Source: DAOOVD01 sp035369845
Lineage (GTDB): Bacteria; Bacillota; Desulfotomaculia; Desulfotomaculales; Pelotomaculaceae
Length of the DNA stretch: 64,000 nt
Assembly (NCBI GenBank): GCA_035369845.1
Contig: DAOOVD010000002.1
Location: forward strand, 1 to 64,000
Direction: 5' to 3'
Below are positions 16,654 to 25,570 of this stretch, piece by piece. How positions within the stretch are numbered: the stretch's first letter is position 1; the number at the start of each line of letters is the position of its first letter. The notes under the pieces were generated by a model. The model saw nothing but the letters and a program-made list of their open reading frames with translations, did not search any database and had not been told where the DNA came from. Position numbers and translations under genes: made by a program.

Positions 16654-17671
16654 CGGCAACACCGGCCGATGCAACCTTCAGGCTCCCGACATTGAGGGCA
16701 TGGCGAATTTTTTGCTCAATTTCCCTGGTAATTTCCATATGCTCCTTCAGGTACTCCTTCACATTTTCCCTGCCCTGTCCCAGACGGTCATCGCCGTAAG
16801 AATACCAGGCGCCTGTTTTTGTTATTATGCTTAAATCGGTTGCCATGTCCAGTATGCTGCCCTCTTTGGATATTCCCGTACCGTACATGATATCAAAATC
16901 AGCCTGTTTAAAAGGCGGGGCGACTTTATTTTTTACCACCTTGACCCTTGTCCTGCTGCCTATTATCTCCGTGCCCTGTTTTATGTTTTCCTGTTTTCGC
17001 ACCTCTAGCCTGATGGAAGCGTAGAACTTTAAAGCCCTGCCTCCCGTAGTAGTTTCGGGAGAACCGTACATTACCCCCACCTTTTCGCGGATCTGGTTGA
17101 TAAAAATAACCGTAGTGCGTGATTTGCTGATAGCTCCAGTAAGCTTTCGCAGCGCCTGCGACATCAATCTGGCTTGGAGGCCTACGTGAGCGTCTCCCAT
17201 TTCACCCTCAATTTCAGCTCTTGGAACAAGTGCGGCTACACTGTCAATCACTATAACATCCAAAGCTCCGCTGCGCACCAATGCTTCGGCAATTTCCAGC
17301 GCCTGCTCGCCGGTATCCGGTTGGGACACCAGCAGGTTTTCGATATCAACGCCAAGATTCTTTGCGTACAGCGGGTCCAGGGCGTGTTCCGCGTCGATGA
17401 ACGCTGCCGTGCCGCCCATCTTTTGAGCTTCGGCTATTACATGCAGGGCAACGGTTGTTTTTCCGGATGATTCCGGCCCGAATATTTCTATGACCCGGCC
17501 GCGCGGCACCCCTCCAACTCCCAGCGCTATGTCCAGTGCCAAAGCGCCTGTTGGAATAATTTCAACATTTAATTTCGCCGTGTTTTCTCCAAGCTTCATT
17601 ATGGAGCCTTTGCCAAACTGCCTTTCGATCTGAGTCAAGGCCAGTTCAAGAGCCTTATTCCTGTCGGACAA
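16631..17671 (-). CDS. recA: Recombinase RecA
   Basis: This is the main recombinase and SOS co-protease. The 346-residue protein has Walker A GPESSGKTT near residue 65, the segment VIDSVAALVPRAEIEGEMGD, L1 and L2 DNA-binding loops, and FINQIREKVGVMYGSPETT. The length is normal. It starts with TTG 17671, with GGAGGGGG upstream. Its promoter has perfect -35 and -10 boxes and a LexA box just after the start of transcription, so SOS control is expected. recX overlaps its end, and cinA lies upstream, an order common in Firmicutes. Confidence 0.98.
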   Translation of the reverse strand: MSDRNKALELALTQIERQFGKGSIMKLGENTAKLNVEIIPTGALALDIALGVGGVPRGRVIEIFGPESSGKTTVALHVIAEAQKMGGTAAFIDAEHALDPLYAKNLGVDIENLLVSQPDTGEQALEIAEALVRSGALDVIVIDSVAALVPRAEIEGEMGDAHVGLQARLMSQALRKLTGAISKSRTTVIFINQIREKVGVMYGSPETTTGGRALKFYASIRLEVRKQENIKQGTEIIGSRTRVKVVKNKVAPPFKQADFDIMYGTGISKEGSILDMATDLSIITKTGAWYSYGDDRLGQGRENVKEYLKEHMEITREIEQKIRHALNVGSLKVASAGVADGSAALE

Positions 17672-17696
17672 CGTGATCCCCCTCCAACTTCTGGAC

Positions 17697-17710
17697 TGAA
17701 CACACGTTCG
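17697..17710 (-). promoter_or_regulatory. LexA (DinR) operator of recA
   Basis: On the minus strand CGAACGTGTGTTCA matches the Gram-positive LexA box CGAACRNRYGTTYC at 13 of 14 positions. It begins about two bases after the predicted transcription start, where bound LexA would block RNA polymerase. Confidence 0.85.
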
Positions 17711-17718
17711 TTTTCTCT

Positions 17719-17748
17719 ATTATAGTTTATATTTTATATTCGTGTCAA
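17719..17748 (-). promoter_or_regulatory. Sigma-A promoter of recA
   Basis: A perfect TTGACA (17743-17748) and a perfect TATAAT (17719-17724) are separated by 18 bases on the minus strand. It lies between the cinA stop and recA, so recA can be transcribed on its own, under LexA control. Confidence 0.88.
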
Positions 17749-17772
17749 CATAAAAAACCAGTTCAGCCATTT

Positions 17773-19044
17773 TCAAGATCCGCTCTCTCCGGTTTTGCGC
17801 CCAGACTTATTAGCAAGCAGATACCTTCTTGCCATGTTCATTGCCGCATTTGCAGCACCGTGTCTTACACCGGCACGCTTTCCTGGAAAACGATACTCCA
17901 AACATTCGCTGCCTTCTTCCGTACTTAGCGATACATAAACCAGCCCTACCGGTTTTTTCTCCGTATAGCCACCCGGCCCGGCTATACCCGTCACAGCAAG
18001 TCCGAGATCGGAGCCGGTTAATTTGCGCACGCCTTCAGCCATGGCAATAGCGGTTTCCCTGCTCACCGCTCCATACTTTTCAATTGTTTGCGGTGGCACT
18101 CCCAGAACTTTCGTTTTGACTTCGTTGCTGTATGCAATCAATCCGCCTTTAAAATATTCAGAACTGCCGGGTACGTCAGTCAGTTTCGAGCCTATCAGCC
18201 CGCCGGTGCAAGATTCCGCCACCCCAATGGTAAGGCGGCTTTCCTTCAAAAGCTTTCCCAAAACCTCTTCCAGCAAATCGTCATCATATCCGAAGGCGAA
18301 TTCCTCCAGACGGCTGCAAACTTTTTCAAATAAATCCCCCAGTATTTTTTCCGCCGCTTCCGGACTTCCGGCTGAAGCAGCAACCCTGACCTGAATCTCA
18401 CCTAGCCTGGCTACATAAGCAATACACGGATTTCCCCGGCCGCCAAGATCTTTAATCCGGTCCTGCACTGCAGACTCGGAAATTCCGGTAAGTTTTAAAA
18501 CTTTGTAACGCATAACCTGTCTGCCGCTCATCCTGCGGTTTAGATACGGAATTACCGAATTCTCGAACATGGCGGTGAGTTCAAAGGGCGGACCGGGAAG
18601 CAAGACAATTATTTTTCCCTGCTTCTCCACAAGCGCACCCGGTGCCGTACCGCGCGTGTTCGGTAAAATGACCGCCCCTTCGGGAAAATATGCCTGCTTA
18701 ATATTGCTCTCAGGCATGGCCCGTCCCCCGTTACGGTATAGAGCATACAAGCTATCGAGGGTTTTCCGGTCAAGAACGACCTTTATTCCGAGAACGTCCG
18801 CAACCGCTTCAACGGTGAGATCGTCGGTAGTCGGGCCGAGACCCCCAGTAACTATGATTAATTCCGACCGCTCCAAAGCCTGCCTGACGACACCCCTGAG
18901 CCTGTCCCAGTCGTCACCTACTGCCGTATGATACAATACTTCGATCCCCAGTTCGGAAAGCTTTATCCCGAGGTACTGTCCGTGGGTGTTTAAAACGTGA
19001 CCCAAAAGCAATTCCGTACCTGTGAATATCAATTCGGTCTTCAT
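17773..19044 (-). CDS. cinA: CinA family protein (damage-inducible / nicotinamide-nucleotide amidase type)
   Basis: The protein is 423 residues in two domains. The N-terminal molybdopterin-binding-like domain has the motifs TGTELLLGHVLNTHGQYL and VTGGLGPTTDDLT; the family version hydrolyses ADP-ribose and similar compounds. The C-terminal CinA domain has AVTGIAGPGG and SCTGGLIGSKLTDVPGSS and deamidates nicotinamide mononucleotide. Full-length two-domain CinA is usual in Firmicutes. The start is ATG 19044 with GGAAGTGA upstream, not the in-frame ATG at 19062. The pgsA-cinA-recA order is conserved, but here two other genes lie between pgsA and cinA. Confidence 0.93.
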   Translation of the reverse strand: MKTELIFTGTELLLGHVLNTHGQYLGIKLSELGIEVLYHTAVGDDWDRLRGVVRQALERSELIIVTGGLGPTTDDLTVEAVADVLGIKVVLDRKTLDSLYALYRNGGRAMPESNIKQAYFPEGAVILPNTRGTAPGALVEKQGKIIVLLPGPPFELTAMFENSVIPYLNRRMSGRQVMRYKVLKLTGISESAVQDRIKDLGGRGNPCIAYVARLGEIQVRVAASAGSPEAAEKILGDLFEKVCSRLEEFAFGYDDDLLEEVLGKLLKESRLTIGVAESCTGGLIGSKLTDVPGSSEYFKGGLIAYSNEVKTKVLGVPPQTIEKYGAVSRETAIAMAEGVRKLTGSDLGLAVTGIAGPGGYTEKKPVGLVYVSLSTEEGSECLEYRFPGKRAGVRHGAANAAMNMARRYLLANKSGRKTGESGS

Positions 19045-19101
19045 GCCAGAAATCACTTCCATTATTGAATTATATCATACATAGCTGCAAATATAATAAA
19101 A

Positions 19102-19155
19102 CAAAAAAATACCGCCGGGTTCTGTTACGCCTAGCGGTCAACAACCGGGGCGGTT
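19102..19155 (-). terminator. Terminator after the FtsH-like gene
   Basis: On the minus strand ACCGCC...GGCGGT, with an inner GGTT/AACC stem, forms a long hairpin directly after the stop codon, followed by seven T residues. It separates the protease operon from cinA. Confidence 0.75.
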
Positions 19156-19157
19156 TT

Positions 19158-20636
19158 TCAGGGCGCATCGCTGATAATCTTCCTGAAATATTCCCCGCTA
19201 ATTTTTTCCCTTTCGAGAAGTACATCGGTCACTTTAATCAAGATCATTTTCATTTCAGACATTTGCCCTCTAACCCTCTCTTCCTGTTTCCTCACAATAC
19301 CGGTCATGGTTCTGTGTTTCAGATCTTGCGGTAGCGTTTCCAAGCACACCACTCCAAGTTCAGACATTCCCGATTTAAGGATTGTTTCAGCCGTCCGCAT
19401 CGCTTGCTCAAAGTCACCTGCCGAACCGGTGCTCCGGTTACCCAGCACGGTCTCTTCGGCAACAGCGCCCGCCATCATAATGGCAATCTGATTTTCGAGA
19501 TAGTCCTTGGTATACAGGTAAGCATCATCCTCTGGAACCTGTCGTGTATATCCAAGGGCATCGCCTCTCGGCGTAATCGTAAGGGTTGATACGGAACCGG
19601 GACGGATCATTTCACTGATCAGGGCGTGTCCGCTCTCATGTACCGCCACCCTTTTCATTTCCGCCTTCGAAGGCCGTTTGTCCAGCCTTGCGCCCATCAT
19701 CACCTTGTCAATTGATTCGCTGAAATGGTGCTGGTTGATCTCCATGCATCCTTCCCTCATTGCCAGTATGGCTGCTTCATTTGCCAGGCTTTCCAGGTGC
19801 GCGCCGGAAAACCCGAAGGTTTCTTTTGCAATATGTTCCAGTTTAACGTCATCCGCCAGTGGCTTGTTTCCGGTATGAAGCTTCAATATTTCCAGCCTGC
19901 CTTCCTTGTCCGGCAAATCGACCTTTACTCTCCGGTCAAACCGACCCGGCCTTAAAAGCGCAGGATCCAGCATGTCCGGACGGTTTGTTGCCGCAACAAC
20001 CAGAATCCGCACCCTGTCGTCCATTCCCAGGCCGTCCATCTCCACCAGCAACTGATTCAACGTCTGATCATATTCCAAATGACTGGTGGTTTTGCCCCGT
20101 TTGCCTCCCAATATTTCAATCTCATCAATGAAAATCAAGGCATAACTTTTATTCTGTCTTGACGCGGATTCCCTCGCCGTCTGAAAAAGCCTTCTCACCC
20201 GCTGGGCGCCGACTCCCGCATACATCTCAATAAACTCCGAGCCCGAAGCGGCAACAAAAGCTGCGTCAGTGTAACTTGCCGCAGCCTTTGCCATGAGCGT
20301 TTTTCCGGTGCCCGGCGGGCCTGTGAGAAGAATTCCTTTAAGCGGGCGAATTCCCAGACATTTTATACTTTGATGGTTTTTAATAAAATCAAGCGCTTCC
20401 CGCAACTCTTTGATAGCCGCCTCCTGACCGCCAATGTCCCTGAAGGAAACCTCCTTGCGAACGGCGTTGCCGGCCTTTTCAAAACTCCTGGCGTTGATCA
20501 GACCTTTTGACTTGACGATGTAATAAACGACAGAAACAGCCACCGCCAGAAAAAGGTACGGGATGATATCGTAACCCATCACCGCTAGCGACAATGCAAC
20601 GGCGAGTCCCAGCCCTATGCTAATCTCCCTGTACAA
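19158..20636 (-). CDS. Short FtsH-like AAA+ zinc metalloprotease
   Basis: The protein is about 492 residues, clearly shorter than normal FtsH (600-650). Two hydrophobic segments at the N-terminus (LGLAVALSLAVMGYDIIPYLFLAVAVSVVYYIV) are separated by only a few residues, so the extracytoplasmic domain of FtsH is missing. The AAA domain is complete: GPPGTGKT, ALIFIDEIE and the second region of homology with RPGRFDRRV. The peptidase domain has the zinc motif HESGHA and a later ligand region TGSAGDFEQA. TTG 20636 is the probable start (GGAGGTG six bases upstream). It overlaps the upstream membrane-protein gene by 17 bases. It is likely a second FtsH paralogue, with its partner as sensor or adaptor; that role is inference. 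Confidence 0.88.
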   Translation of the reverse strand: MYREISIGLGLAVALSLAVMGYDIIPYLFLAVAVSVVYYIVKSKGLINARSFEKAGNAVRKEVSFRDIGGQEAAIKELREALDFIKNHQSIKCLGIRPLKGILLTGPPGTGKTLMAKAAASYTDAAFVAASGSEFIEMYAGVGAQRVRRLFQTARESASRQNKSYALIFIDEIEILGGKRGKTTSHLEYDQTLNQLLVEMDGLGMDDRVRILVVAATNRPDMLDPALLRPGRFDRRVKVDLPDKEGRLEILKLHTGNKPLADDVKLEHIAKETFGFSGAHLESLANEAAILAMREGCMEINQHHFSESIDKVMMGARLDKRPSKAEMKRVAVHESGHALISEMIRPGSVSTLTITPRGDALGYTRQVPEDDAYLYTKDYLENQIAIMMAGAVAEETVLGNRSTGSAGDFEQAMRTAETILKSGMSELGVVCLETLPQDLKHRTMTGIVRKQEERVRGQMSEMKMILIKVTDVLLEREKISGEYFRKIISDAP

Positions 20637-21180
20637 TTGATCCACCTCCGGCGGAGGATTTTAACCGGCTCATATCAACCGGAATGATCTCATCGAGGGT
20701 TTTTCCCTGATGCTTCAATCTGATATAAATGTTTTCCCGGTCGACATAGACTGTGGATTCAGCGCCTTCGGTCCGCGCTTCCCTGCCCACTGCCTCCGCC
20801 ATATCCCGGTAGTTCCCCTGCACCAACGACTGGTATACGGCATACTGGCTTTTGTACCAGACCCTCTTCAGCGCCTCGTCCCTGCTGTCATTGAGAGATA
20901 TAGTAAAAGGCCTGCTTCCAAGTGCGCGGCTGATCTCATTTTTTATCTCATTGTAATCCTCCATAATATCGGCATTATAATTCAAGGTGACGCTTACTTT
21001 TATCACCCTTTTCTCTCTGGTTACCTGAAAAGACTGCACAGCGTCGCTTTGGCTCAAAACTGCATTAAGCGGATCTTGAACCGCGTATTTGTTGTAAAGC
21101 CGCTGAATTCCGAAGATTATTGCAATTCCGACCAGCAGTGATAAGATAATTATTTGTATTTTCAGACCATGCCACTGCAA
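20620..21180 (-). CDS. Single-pass membrane protein paired with the FtsH-like protease
   Basis: The protein is about 186 residues. It has one N-terminal membrane helix (IQIIILSLLVGIAIIFGI) followed by a soluble domain of roughly 155 residues. That domain has strand-rich parts (FQVTREKRVIKVSVTLNY, STVYVDRENIYIRLKHQG) and a central helix. I recognise no family. The start is probably TTG 21180, with GGAAAGGAAG ahead of it. It shares a promoter and overlaps the protease gene by 17 bases, so both are made together. The soluble domain may supply the external part that the short protease lacks; this is inference from length and context. Confidence 0.75.
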   Translation of the reverse strand: MQWHGLKIQIIILSLLVGIAIIFGIQRLYNKYAVQDPLNAVLSQSDAVQSFQVTREKRVIKVSVTLNYNADIMEDYNEIKNEISRALGSRPFTISLNDSRDEALKRVWYKSQYAVYQSLVQGNYRDMAEAVGREARTEGAESTVYVDRENIYIRLKHQGKTLDEIIPVDMSRLKSSAGGGSIVQGD

Positions 21181-21204
21181 AAGGATCTTCCTTTCCAAAT
21201 AAAT

Positions 21205-21224
21205 AAAAAAAGCGCAATATGCGC
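21205..21224 (-). terminator. Short terminator after pgsA, overlapping the next promoter
   Basis: On the minus strand GCGCA-TAT-TGCGC is followed by seven T residues. It lies about 70 bases after pgsA and directly at the predicted start of the next transcript, so it either ends pgsA read-through or forms a 5' hairpin on the new RNA. Confidence 0.6.
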
Positions 21225-21228
21225 CCTA

Positions 21229-21237
21229 ATTATAGCA
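21229..21237 (-). promoter_or_regulatory. Extended -10 promoter of the FtsH-like operon
   Basis: On the minus strand TGCTATAAT gives an extended -10 motif (TGnTATAAT) with a perfect hexamer. I see no good -35 box, as is common for extended -10 promoters. It precedes the membrane-protein gene at 21180. Confidence 0.6.
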
Positions 21238-21293
21238 CAAAAGCCAACCGCATTTCCCTAGTAAATAGCTGGTTACAGCTATTACCGGGACAT

Positions 21294-21839
21294 TCATCGC
21301 CCGCTTTTATCAAGCTGTTTCCATGCAATTGTGAAGTACACTGTACCGGACCAAAGGGTAAAAACAACTGCCGCAAACATGGAAAGATTTCCAAAAGGAA
21401 AACCGATCAGACTGAAAGGATAGTTTTTTATAAATAATGCGATTATTGCGACAACCTGAGTTACGGTTTTAACCTTTCCCAGAAGATTTGCCGGTATGAT
21501 CAATCCCTCCGAGGCTGCTACAGTCCTGAGACCGGTGACGGCAAACTCCCTGCCGATTATTACCGCAGCCACCCATCCGGGAATCCTCCCCATTTCCACC
21601 AGTATAATCAAGGCGGTCGAAATTAGAATTTTGTCTGCCAGCGGGTCCATGAACTTGCCCAGAACGGTTTCCTGCTTTTTTTTTCTGGCAAAGTAACCGT
21701 CAAGGCAGTCGGTAAGAACAGCTACCCCGAACACAATTGCGGCGGCGTAATCCGCATAACGGCTTTCCATCGTCGCCACTACCAGGAAAACCGGAATTAA
21801 GAGCAGCCTGATCACAGTCAGCCTGTTCGGTAAATTCAT
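21294..21839 (-). CDS. pgsA: CDP-diacylglycerol--glycerol-3-phosphate 3-phosphatidyltransferase
   Basis: This membrane enzyme makes phosphatidylglycerol phosphate, the first committed step to phosphatidylglycerol. The protein has 181 residues and several hydrophobic helices. It carries the CDP-alcohol phosphotransferase motif D-x2-DG-x2-AR-x8-G-x3-D-x3-D, visible as DCLDGYFARKKKQE and GKFMDPLADK. The family N-terminus MNLPNRLTVIRL is intact. The start ATG overlaps the rimO stop (ATGA), so translation is coupled. Position between rodZ/ymfM-side genes and cinA is conserved in Firmicutes. Confidence 0.96.
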   Translation of the reverse strand: MNLPNRLTVIRLLLIPVFLVVATMESRYADYAAAIVFGVAVLTDCLDGYFARKKKQETVLGKFMDPLADKILISTALIILVEMGRIPGWVAAVIIGREFAVTGLRTVAASEGLIIPANLLGKVKTVTQVVAIIALFIKNYPFSLIGFPFGNLSMFAAVVFTLWSGTVYFTIAWKQLDKSGR

Positions 21840-23170
21840 TTTAACAACTCTCCAAACAGATCGTATGTCTGTGCCTTCTTTATCCTTACCCTGACAAAAT
21901 CACCCGGTTTCAGTTCCAAATCGGATTTGAAAAAAACATTTCCGTCGATACCAGGTGCATCGCCTTCACTTCTGCCGGCGTAACTTCTTCTCATTCCTGA
22001 ACTGCGCCGCTCAGTCAAAACCGTCATGATCCGGCCAATTTTTTCCCTGTTTTTCTCCAGGGAAATCTCCTGTTGAAGTGCCATTGCCCTGCCGCGCCTC
22101 TCTAACTTGACTTCATCCGGCACCTGATCGGACATTGCCGCAGCAGGCGTTCCCTCCTCCTGCGAGTAAGCGAAAACCCCTACCCGGTCAAACTTCACTT
22201 CGTTCATAAATTCAAGAAGCTCTTCAAAATCGTCCTCGGATTCACCGGGAAAACCGACAATCAAAGATGTGCGCAGAGTAATTCCCGGTACCGCGGAGCG
22301 CAGCTTTTCCACCAGTTTCACTGTTTCCATTTTGTTGCCTCGCCTGTTCATCTTCCTCAGCAGCCTGTCCGAGGCGTGCTGAACTGGCATATCCAGATAG
22401 CGGCAAATTCTTCTTTCACGGGCCAACAGTTCTATCAATTCGTCGCCGATCAACGAAGGGTAGGCGTAAAGCAATCTTATCCAGATCATGCCTTCAATCG
22501 CAAGCAATTTTTTAAGAAGTTTCTCCAAAACAGGTTTGCCGTAAATGTCAGCCCCGTACCTGGTAATGTCCTGGGCCACCAGGATCAACTCCTTTGCACC
22601 CTGCCGGACCAGTCTTGCCGCCTCCACGGTTACGTCTTCAATACTTCTGCTCTTGTAGTTTCCTCTTATTTCCGGGATAATGCAATATGAGCAATGATTG
22701 TCGCAGCCCTCCGCAATTTTCAAATATGCGGTGTATCCCGGTGTCGCCAGAATCCTGTTATTGTTCGGGCCGTGCAAATAGCCGGGTGGTCCGGTAACAC
22801 ATACCTTCTCTCCCTGCAGGGTTTTTTCCACCGCAGCGGCAATATCCGGAATCTTGCCTGTGCCGATCAATCCGTCAATTTCCGGTACCTCCGTAAGCAG
22901 TTCACGGTGATAGCGCTGTGCCAGGCAACCAGACACCAACAAGGCGCGGCAGTTGCCGCTGCCCTTCAAACGTGCTGCAGATAGAATATTTTCAATAGAC
23001 TCTTTTTTTGCATCTTCGATGAACGAACAAGTGTTGATTATAATGACATCAGCTTCTTTTTCCAGGTTTGTGATTACAAATCCTTTTTCTTTTAAAATAC
23101 CCAGCATTATTTCAGAATCAATCAGGTTCTTCGGACAACCAAGACTAATCATTCCCACTTTAAAAGGCAT
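21836..23170 (-). CDS. rimO: Ribosomal protein S12 methylthiotransferase
   Basis: This radical SAM enzyme adds a methylthio group to an aspartate of ribosomal protein S12. The 444-residue protein has three parts. The N-terminal UPF0004 domain has SLGCPKNLIDSE and further cysteines (NTCSFI, VSGCLAQRY) for an auxiliary cluster. The radical SAM core has CDNHCSYC near residue 155. A C-terminal TRAM domain follows. SLGCPKN points to RimO rather than MiaB. The start is ATG 23170 with AAGGTG upstream; an in-frame GTG at 23179 overlaps that ribosome site. It is the first gene of the rimO-pgsA pair. Confidence 0.95.
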   Translation of the reverse strand: MPFKVGMISLGCPKNLIDSEIMLGILKEKGFVITNLEKEADVIIINTCSFIEDAKKESIENILSAARLKGSGNCRALLVSGCLAQRYHRELLTEVPEIDGLIGTGKIPDIAAAVEKTLQGEKVCVTGPPGYLHGPNNNRILATPGYTAYLKIAEGCDNHCSYCIIPEIRGNYKSRSIEDVTVEAARLVRQGAKELILVAQDITRYGADIYGKPVLEKLLKKLLAIEGMIWIRLLYAYPSLIGDELIELLARERRICRYLDMPVQHASDRLLRKMNRRGNKMETVKLVEKLRSAVPGITLRTSLIVGFPGESEDDFEELLEFMNEVKFDRVGVFAYSQEEGTPAAAMSDQVPDEVKLERRGRAMALQQEISLEKNREKIGRIMTVLTERRSSGMRRSYAGRSEGDAPGIDGNVFFKSDLELKPGDFVRVRIKKAQTYDLFGELLK

Positions 23171-23217
23171 AACCCACACCTTATAATAAATATTCAGTCA
23201 TTTATCGCAGGTTCAAA

Positions 23218-23715
23218 CTAGAAAGTACGGTAATTCACAAACTGTAAGGGGATATTGAAATCATACTCCTTGATAATTTTTATTATATCCTGCAAATCAT
23301 TGCGGTTTTTTCCGCTTACCCTGATCTGATTTTCCTGTACGGCAGCCTGCACTCTAAGCTTGCTTTCCTTTACAAGCCTGACAATTATTCTCGCCGTATC
23401 CCTGTCCAGCCCCTGCACCAGATCAATCCTTTGACGGACCGTATCCTTGGCTGCTGGTTCGATTTTCCCGTATCTCAAGGACTTTAAGTTGATACTCCTT
23501 TTAACCATCTTCGATTCCAAAATGTCAATTACATTCTTCAGCTTGAATTCATCATCTCCGATCAGCGTAATCTGCTGCCCGTCAAACATTATTTCGCTCC
23601 TGCTTCCCTTAAAGTCAAACCTTGTCCTAAGCTCCCTCAGCGCCTGGTCGACGGAGTTTTTAACCTCCTGCAAGTCTATCCGGGATACGATATCGAATGA
23701 ACTTTCTTTTGACAT
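23218..23715 (-). CDS. YajQ family nucleotide-binding protein
   Basis: The 165-residue protein begins SKESSFDIVSRIDLQEVKNS and ends FNIPLQFVNYR, matching YajQ throughout. The fold is two small RNA-recognition-like domains. In some proteobacteria YajQ homologues bind cyclic di-GMP; here the role is unknown, so a cautious name is used. ATG 23715 has GGCGGTG upstream, and GTG 23724 lies within that site. It lies upstream of rimO and divergent from fakA, so 23716-23907 should carry promoters for both directions. Confidence 0.9.
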   Translation of the reverse strand: MSKESSFDIVSRIDLQEVKNSVDQALRELRTRFDFKGSRSEIMFDGQQITLIGDDEFKLKNVIDILESKMVKRSINLKSLRYGKIEPAAKDTVRQRIDLVQGLDRDTARIIVRLVKESKLRVQAAVQENQIRVSGKNRNDLQDIIKIIKEYDFNIPLQFVNYRTF

Positions 23716-23907
23716 GAAAAACACCGCCTTTAACTAAATTTACAACCTGAAGGTTAAAAAGTCAAAGACAGGGGAAGTTAAATTAATAAAATGCCAATAT
23801 TTTTTTTGCATGATCTTTTTTTAATACCGCTTACAATCGCAACCGAACCAGAGGAAAACCGGTTATCAATGTCGAATAATCTGCAGAAAATTAGAGTGGA
23901 GGATACT

Positions 23908-25542
23908 GTGGCAGTTTATTTTTTTGACGGCGCCGACCTCAAGGTGATGCTCCGGGGAGCGGTAAAAACACTTGAACAATCGAAGACAGAAATCGACGCC
24001 CTCAATGTTTTCCCCGTAGCGGACGGAGATACGGGCACAAACATGTATAAAACCCTTTCGGCGGCATTGAATGAAGCCTTGCCGGTAAACTCCAATCATA
24101 TCGGAATCATCGCAGAAGCCGCCGCACGCGGAAGCCTGATGGGCGCCAGGGGCAATTCCGGCGTGATCCTGTCACAGGTTCTGTACGGTTTTGCACGCTC
24201 ACTGAGCGCCAGCGAAAGAGCTTCCGCCGCAGATATCGCCACAGCCCTCGAAGACGGTGCTCAAACGGCATACAAGGCAGTGTTAAGCCCGGTTGAAGGC
24301 ACTATCCTCACTGTTATCAGGAAATCCGCTGAGGGGGCCTCCTCGCAGCGTAAGCGCAGGAATCTGTTGAGAGTGGTTGTTTCCGTACTAAAAAACGCAA
24401 TGAGCGCCCTCCATGAAACGCCCGAACTGTTGCCCGTCTTGAAACAGGCCGGTGTAGTGGACGCAGGCGGCAAAGGTTTTGTCGTGATCCTTGAGGGAAT
24501 TATACAGGTGCTGAAATCAGCCTCGCCTTCGGCCAAAACAACTCCTCCGTACCCACCGGCAGCAAAACGCCAGGTCTTTTTGCCTATATTTCCGGACTCT
24601 CCCAAACCGTCAAGCGTAATCGATTTCGTTTACTGCACCGAACTGCTAATAAAAAGTTGCGTCACCCAACTGGAAGCAATCAAGGCCGGAATATCTCCTC
24701 TCGGTGACAGCCTGCTTGTTGTCGGAGATAAGGATATGGTAAAAGTGCATATCCATACCAACCATCCCGGACTGATTATTGAACACTGCCTTAAATTTGG
24801 AGCCCTTCACGACGTTAAGGTGAACAACATGCTGAAACAGAACTCTGTTATGGTCCGGCGGGGGAAAACCGTATCTGAACCCGGCAAACCTTTCGGTATT
24901 GTTGCCGTCGGCGCGGGAGAAGGTATCGAAGCAATTTTTAAAAACCTATCCGTTGATGCTGTCGTTTCGGGCGGTCAAACCATGAACCCCAGCACGGGGG
25001 AAATACTGAACGCAATAAACAACGTGGATACGGACAGGATTATCATATTGCCGAACAACAATAATGTTGTTCTTGCCGCAGAACAGGCGGGCGTCCTTGC
25101 CCAGAAGGAAGTGGCCGTTATTCCGACAAGGAGCATACCGCAAGGCTTCAGTGCCCTTCTAAGCCTCAACCCGTTTGACGACTTTCAGTCTGCAACAGCC
25201 AAAATGAACAGGGCAATCAAATCCGTGCGTTCGGGAGAAATCACATCTGCCGTGCGGGATACGGCTTGCGGTGATTTTTCTGTCAAAAAAGGAGACATTA
25301 TAGGACTTCTCGACGGGGATTTAAAGGTTTGCGGCAATGACATCGAACGTGTCCTGGAAAACCTTATAACGTTCATGATAGACGGCGAGGGTCATGTCAT
25401 CACCCTGTACTGCGGAAAGGATATGAAAATAAACGAAGCAAAAGACCTGGCTGATAAAATCAGCAAAAAATTTCACGGGCAGGATTTTGAAGTTCAGTAC
25501 GGCGGACAACCTGTCTACGAATTGATAATTTCTGTCGAGTGA
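23908..25542 (+). CDS. fakA: DAK2-domain fatty acid kinase subunit
   Basis: The protein is 544 residues. The N-terminal DAK2 domain carries the nucleotide and magnesium motif VADGDTGTNMYKTL and GARGNSGVILSQ, as in FakA (YloV). The C-terminal DegV-like/EDD part follows. FakA phosphorylates fatty acids held by a FakB protein, feeding exogenous or recycled fatty acids into phospholipids. The start is GTG 23908, with GGAGGAT ideally spaced; the open frame extends to 23791, but without a site. A FakB/DegV gene follows 28 bases later, supporting the function. Confidence 0.92.
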   Translation: MAVYFFDGADLKVMLRGAVKTLEQSKTEIDALNVFPVADGDTGTNMYKTLSAALNEALPVNSNHIGIIAEAAARGSLMGARGNSGVILSQVLYGFARSLSASERASAADIATALEDGAQTAYKAVLSPVEGTILTVIRKSAEGASSQRKRRNLLRVVVSVLKNAMSALHETPELLPVLKQAGVVDAGGKGFVVILEGIIQVLKSASPSAKTTPPYPPAAKRQVFLPIFPDSPKPSSVIDFVYCTELLIKSCVTQLEAIKAGISPLGDSLLVVGDKDMVKVHIHTNHPGLIIEHCLKFGALHDVKVNNMLKQNSVMVRRGKTVSEPGKPFGIVAVGAGEGIEAIFKNLSVDAVVSGGQTMNPSTGEILNAINNVDTDRIIILPNNNNVVLAAEQAGVLAQKEVAVIPTRSIPQGFSALLSLNPFDDFQSATAKMNRAIKSVRSGEITSAVRDTACGDFSVKKGDIIGLLDGDLKVCGNDIERVLENLITFMIDGEGHVITLYCGKDMKINEAKDLADKISKKFHGQDFEVQYGGQPVYELIISVE

Positions 25543-25570
25543 CTCCAATTTCAGCAAAAAGGATGATATT

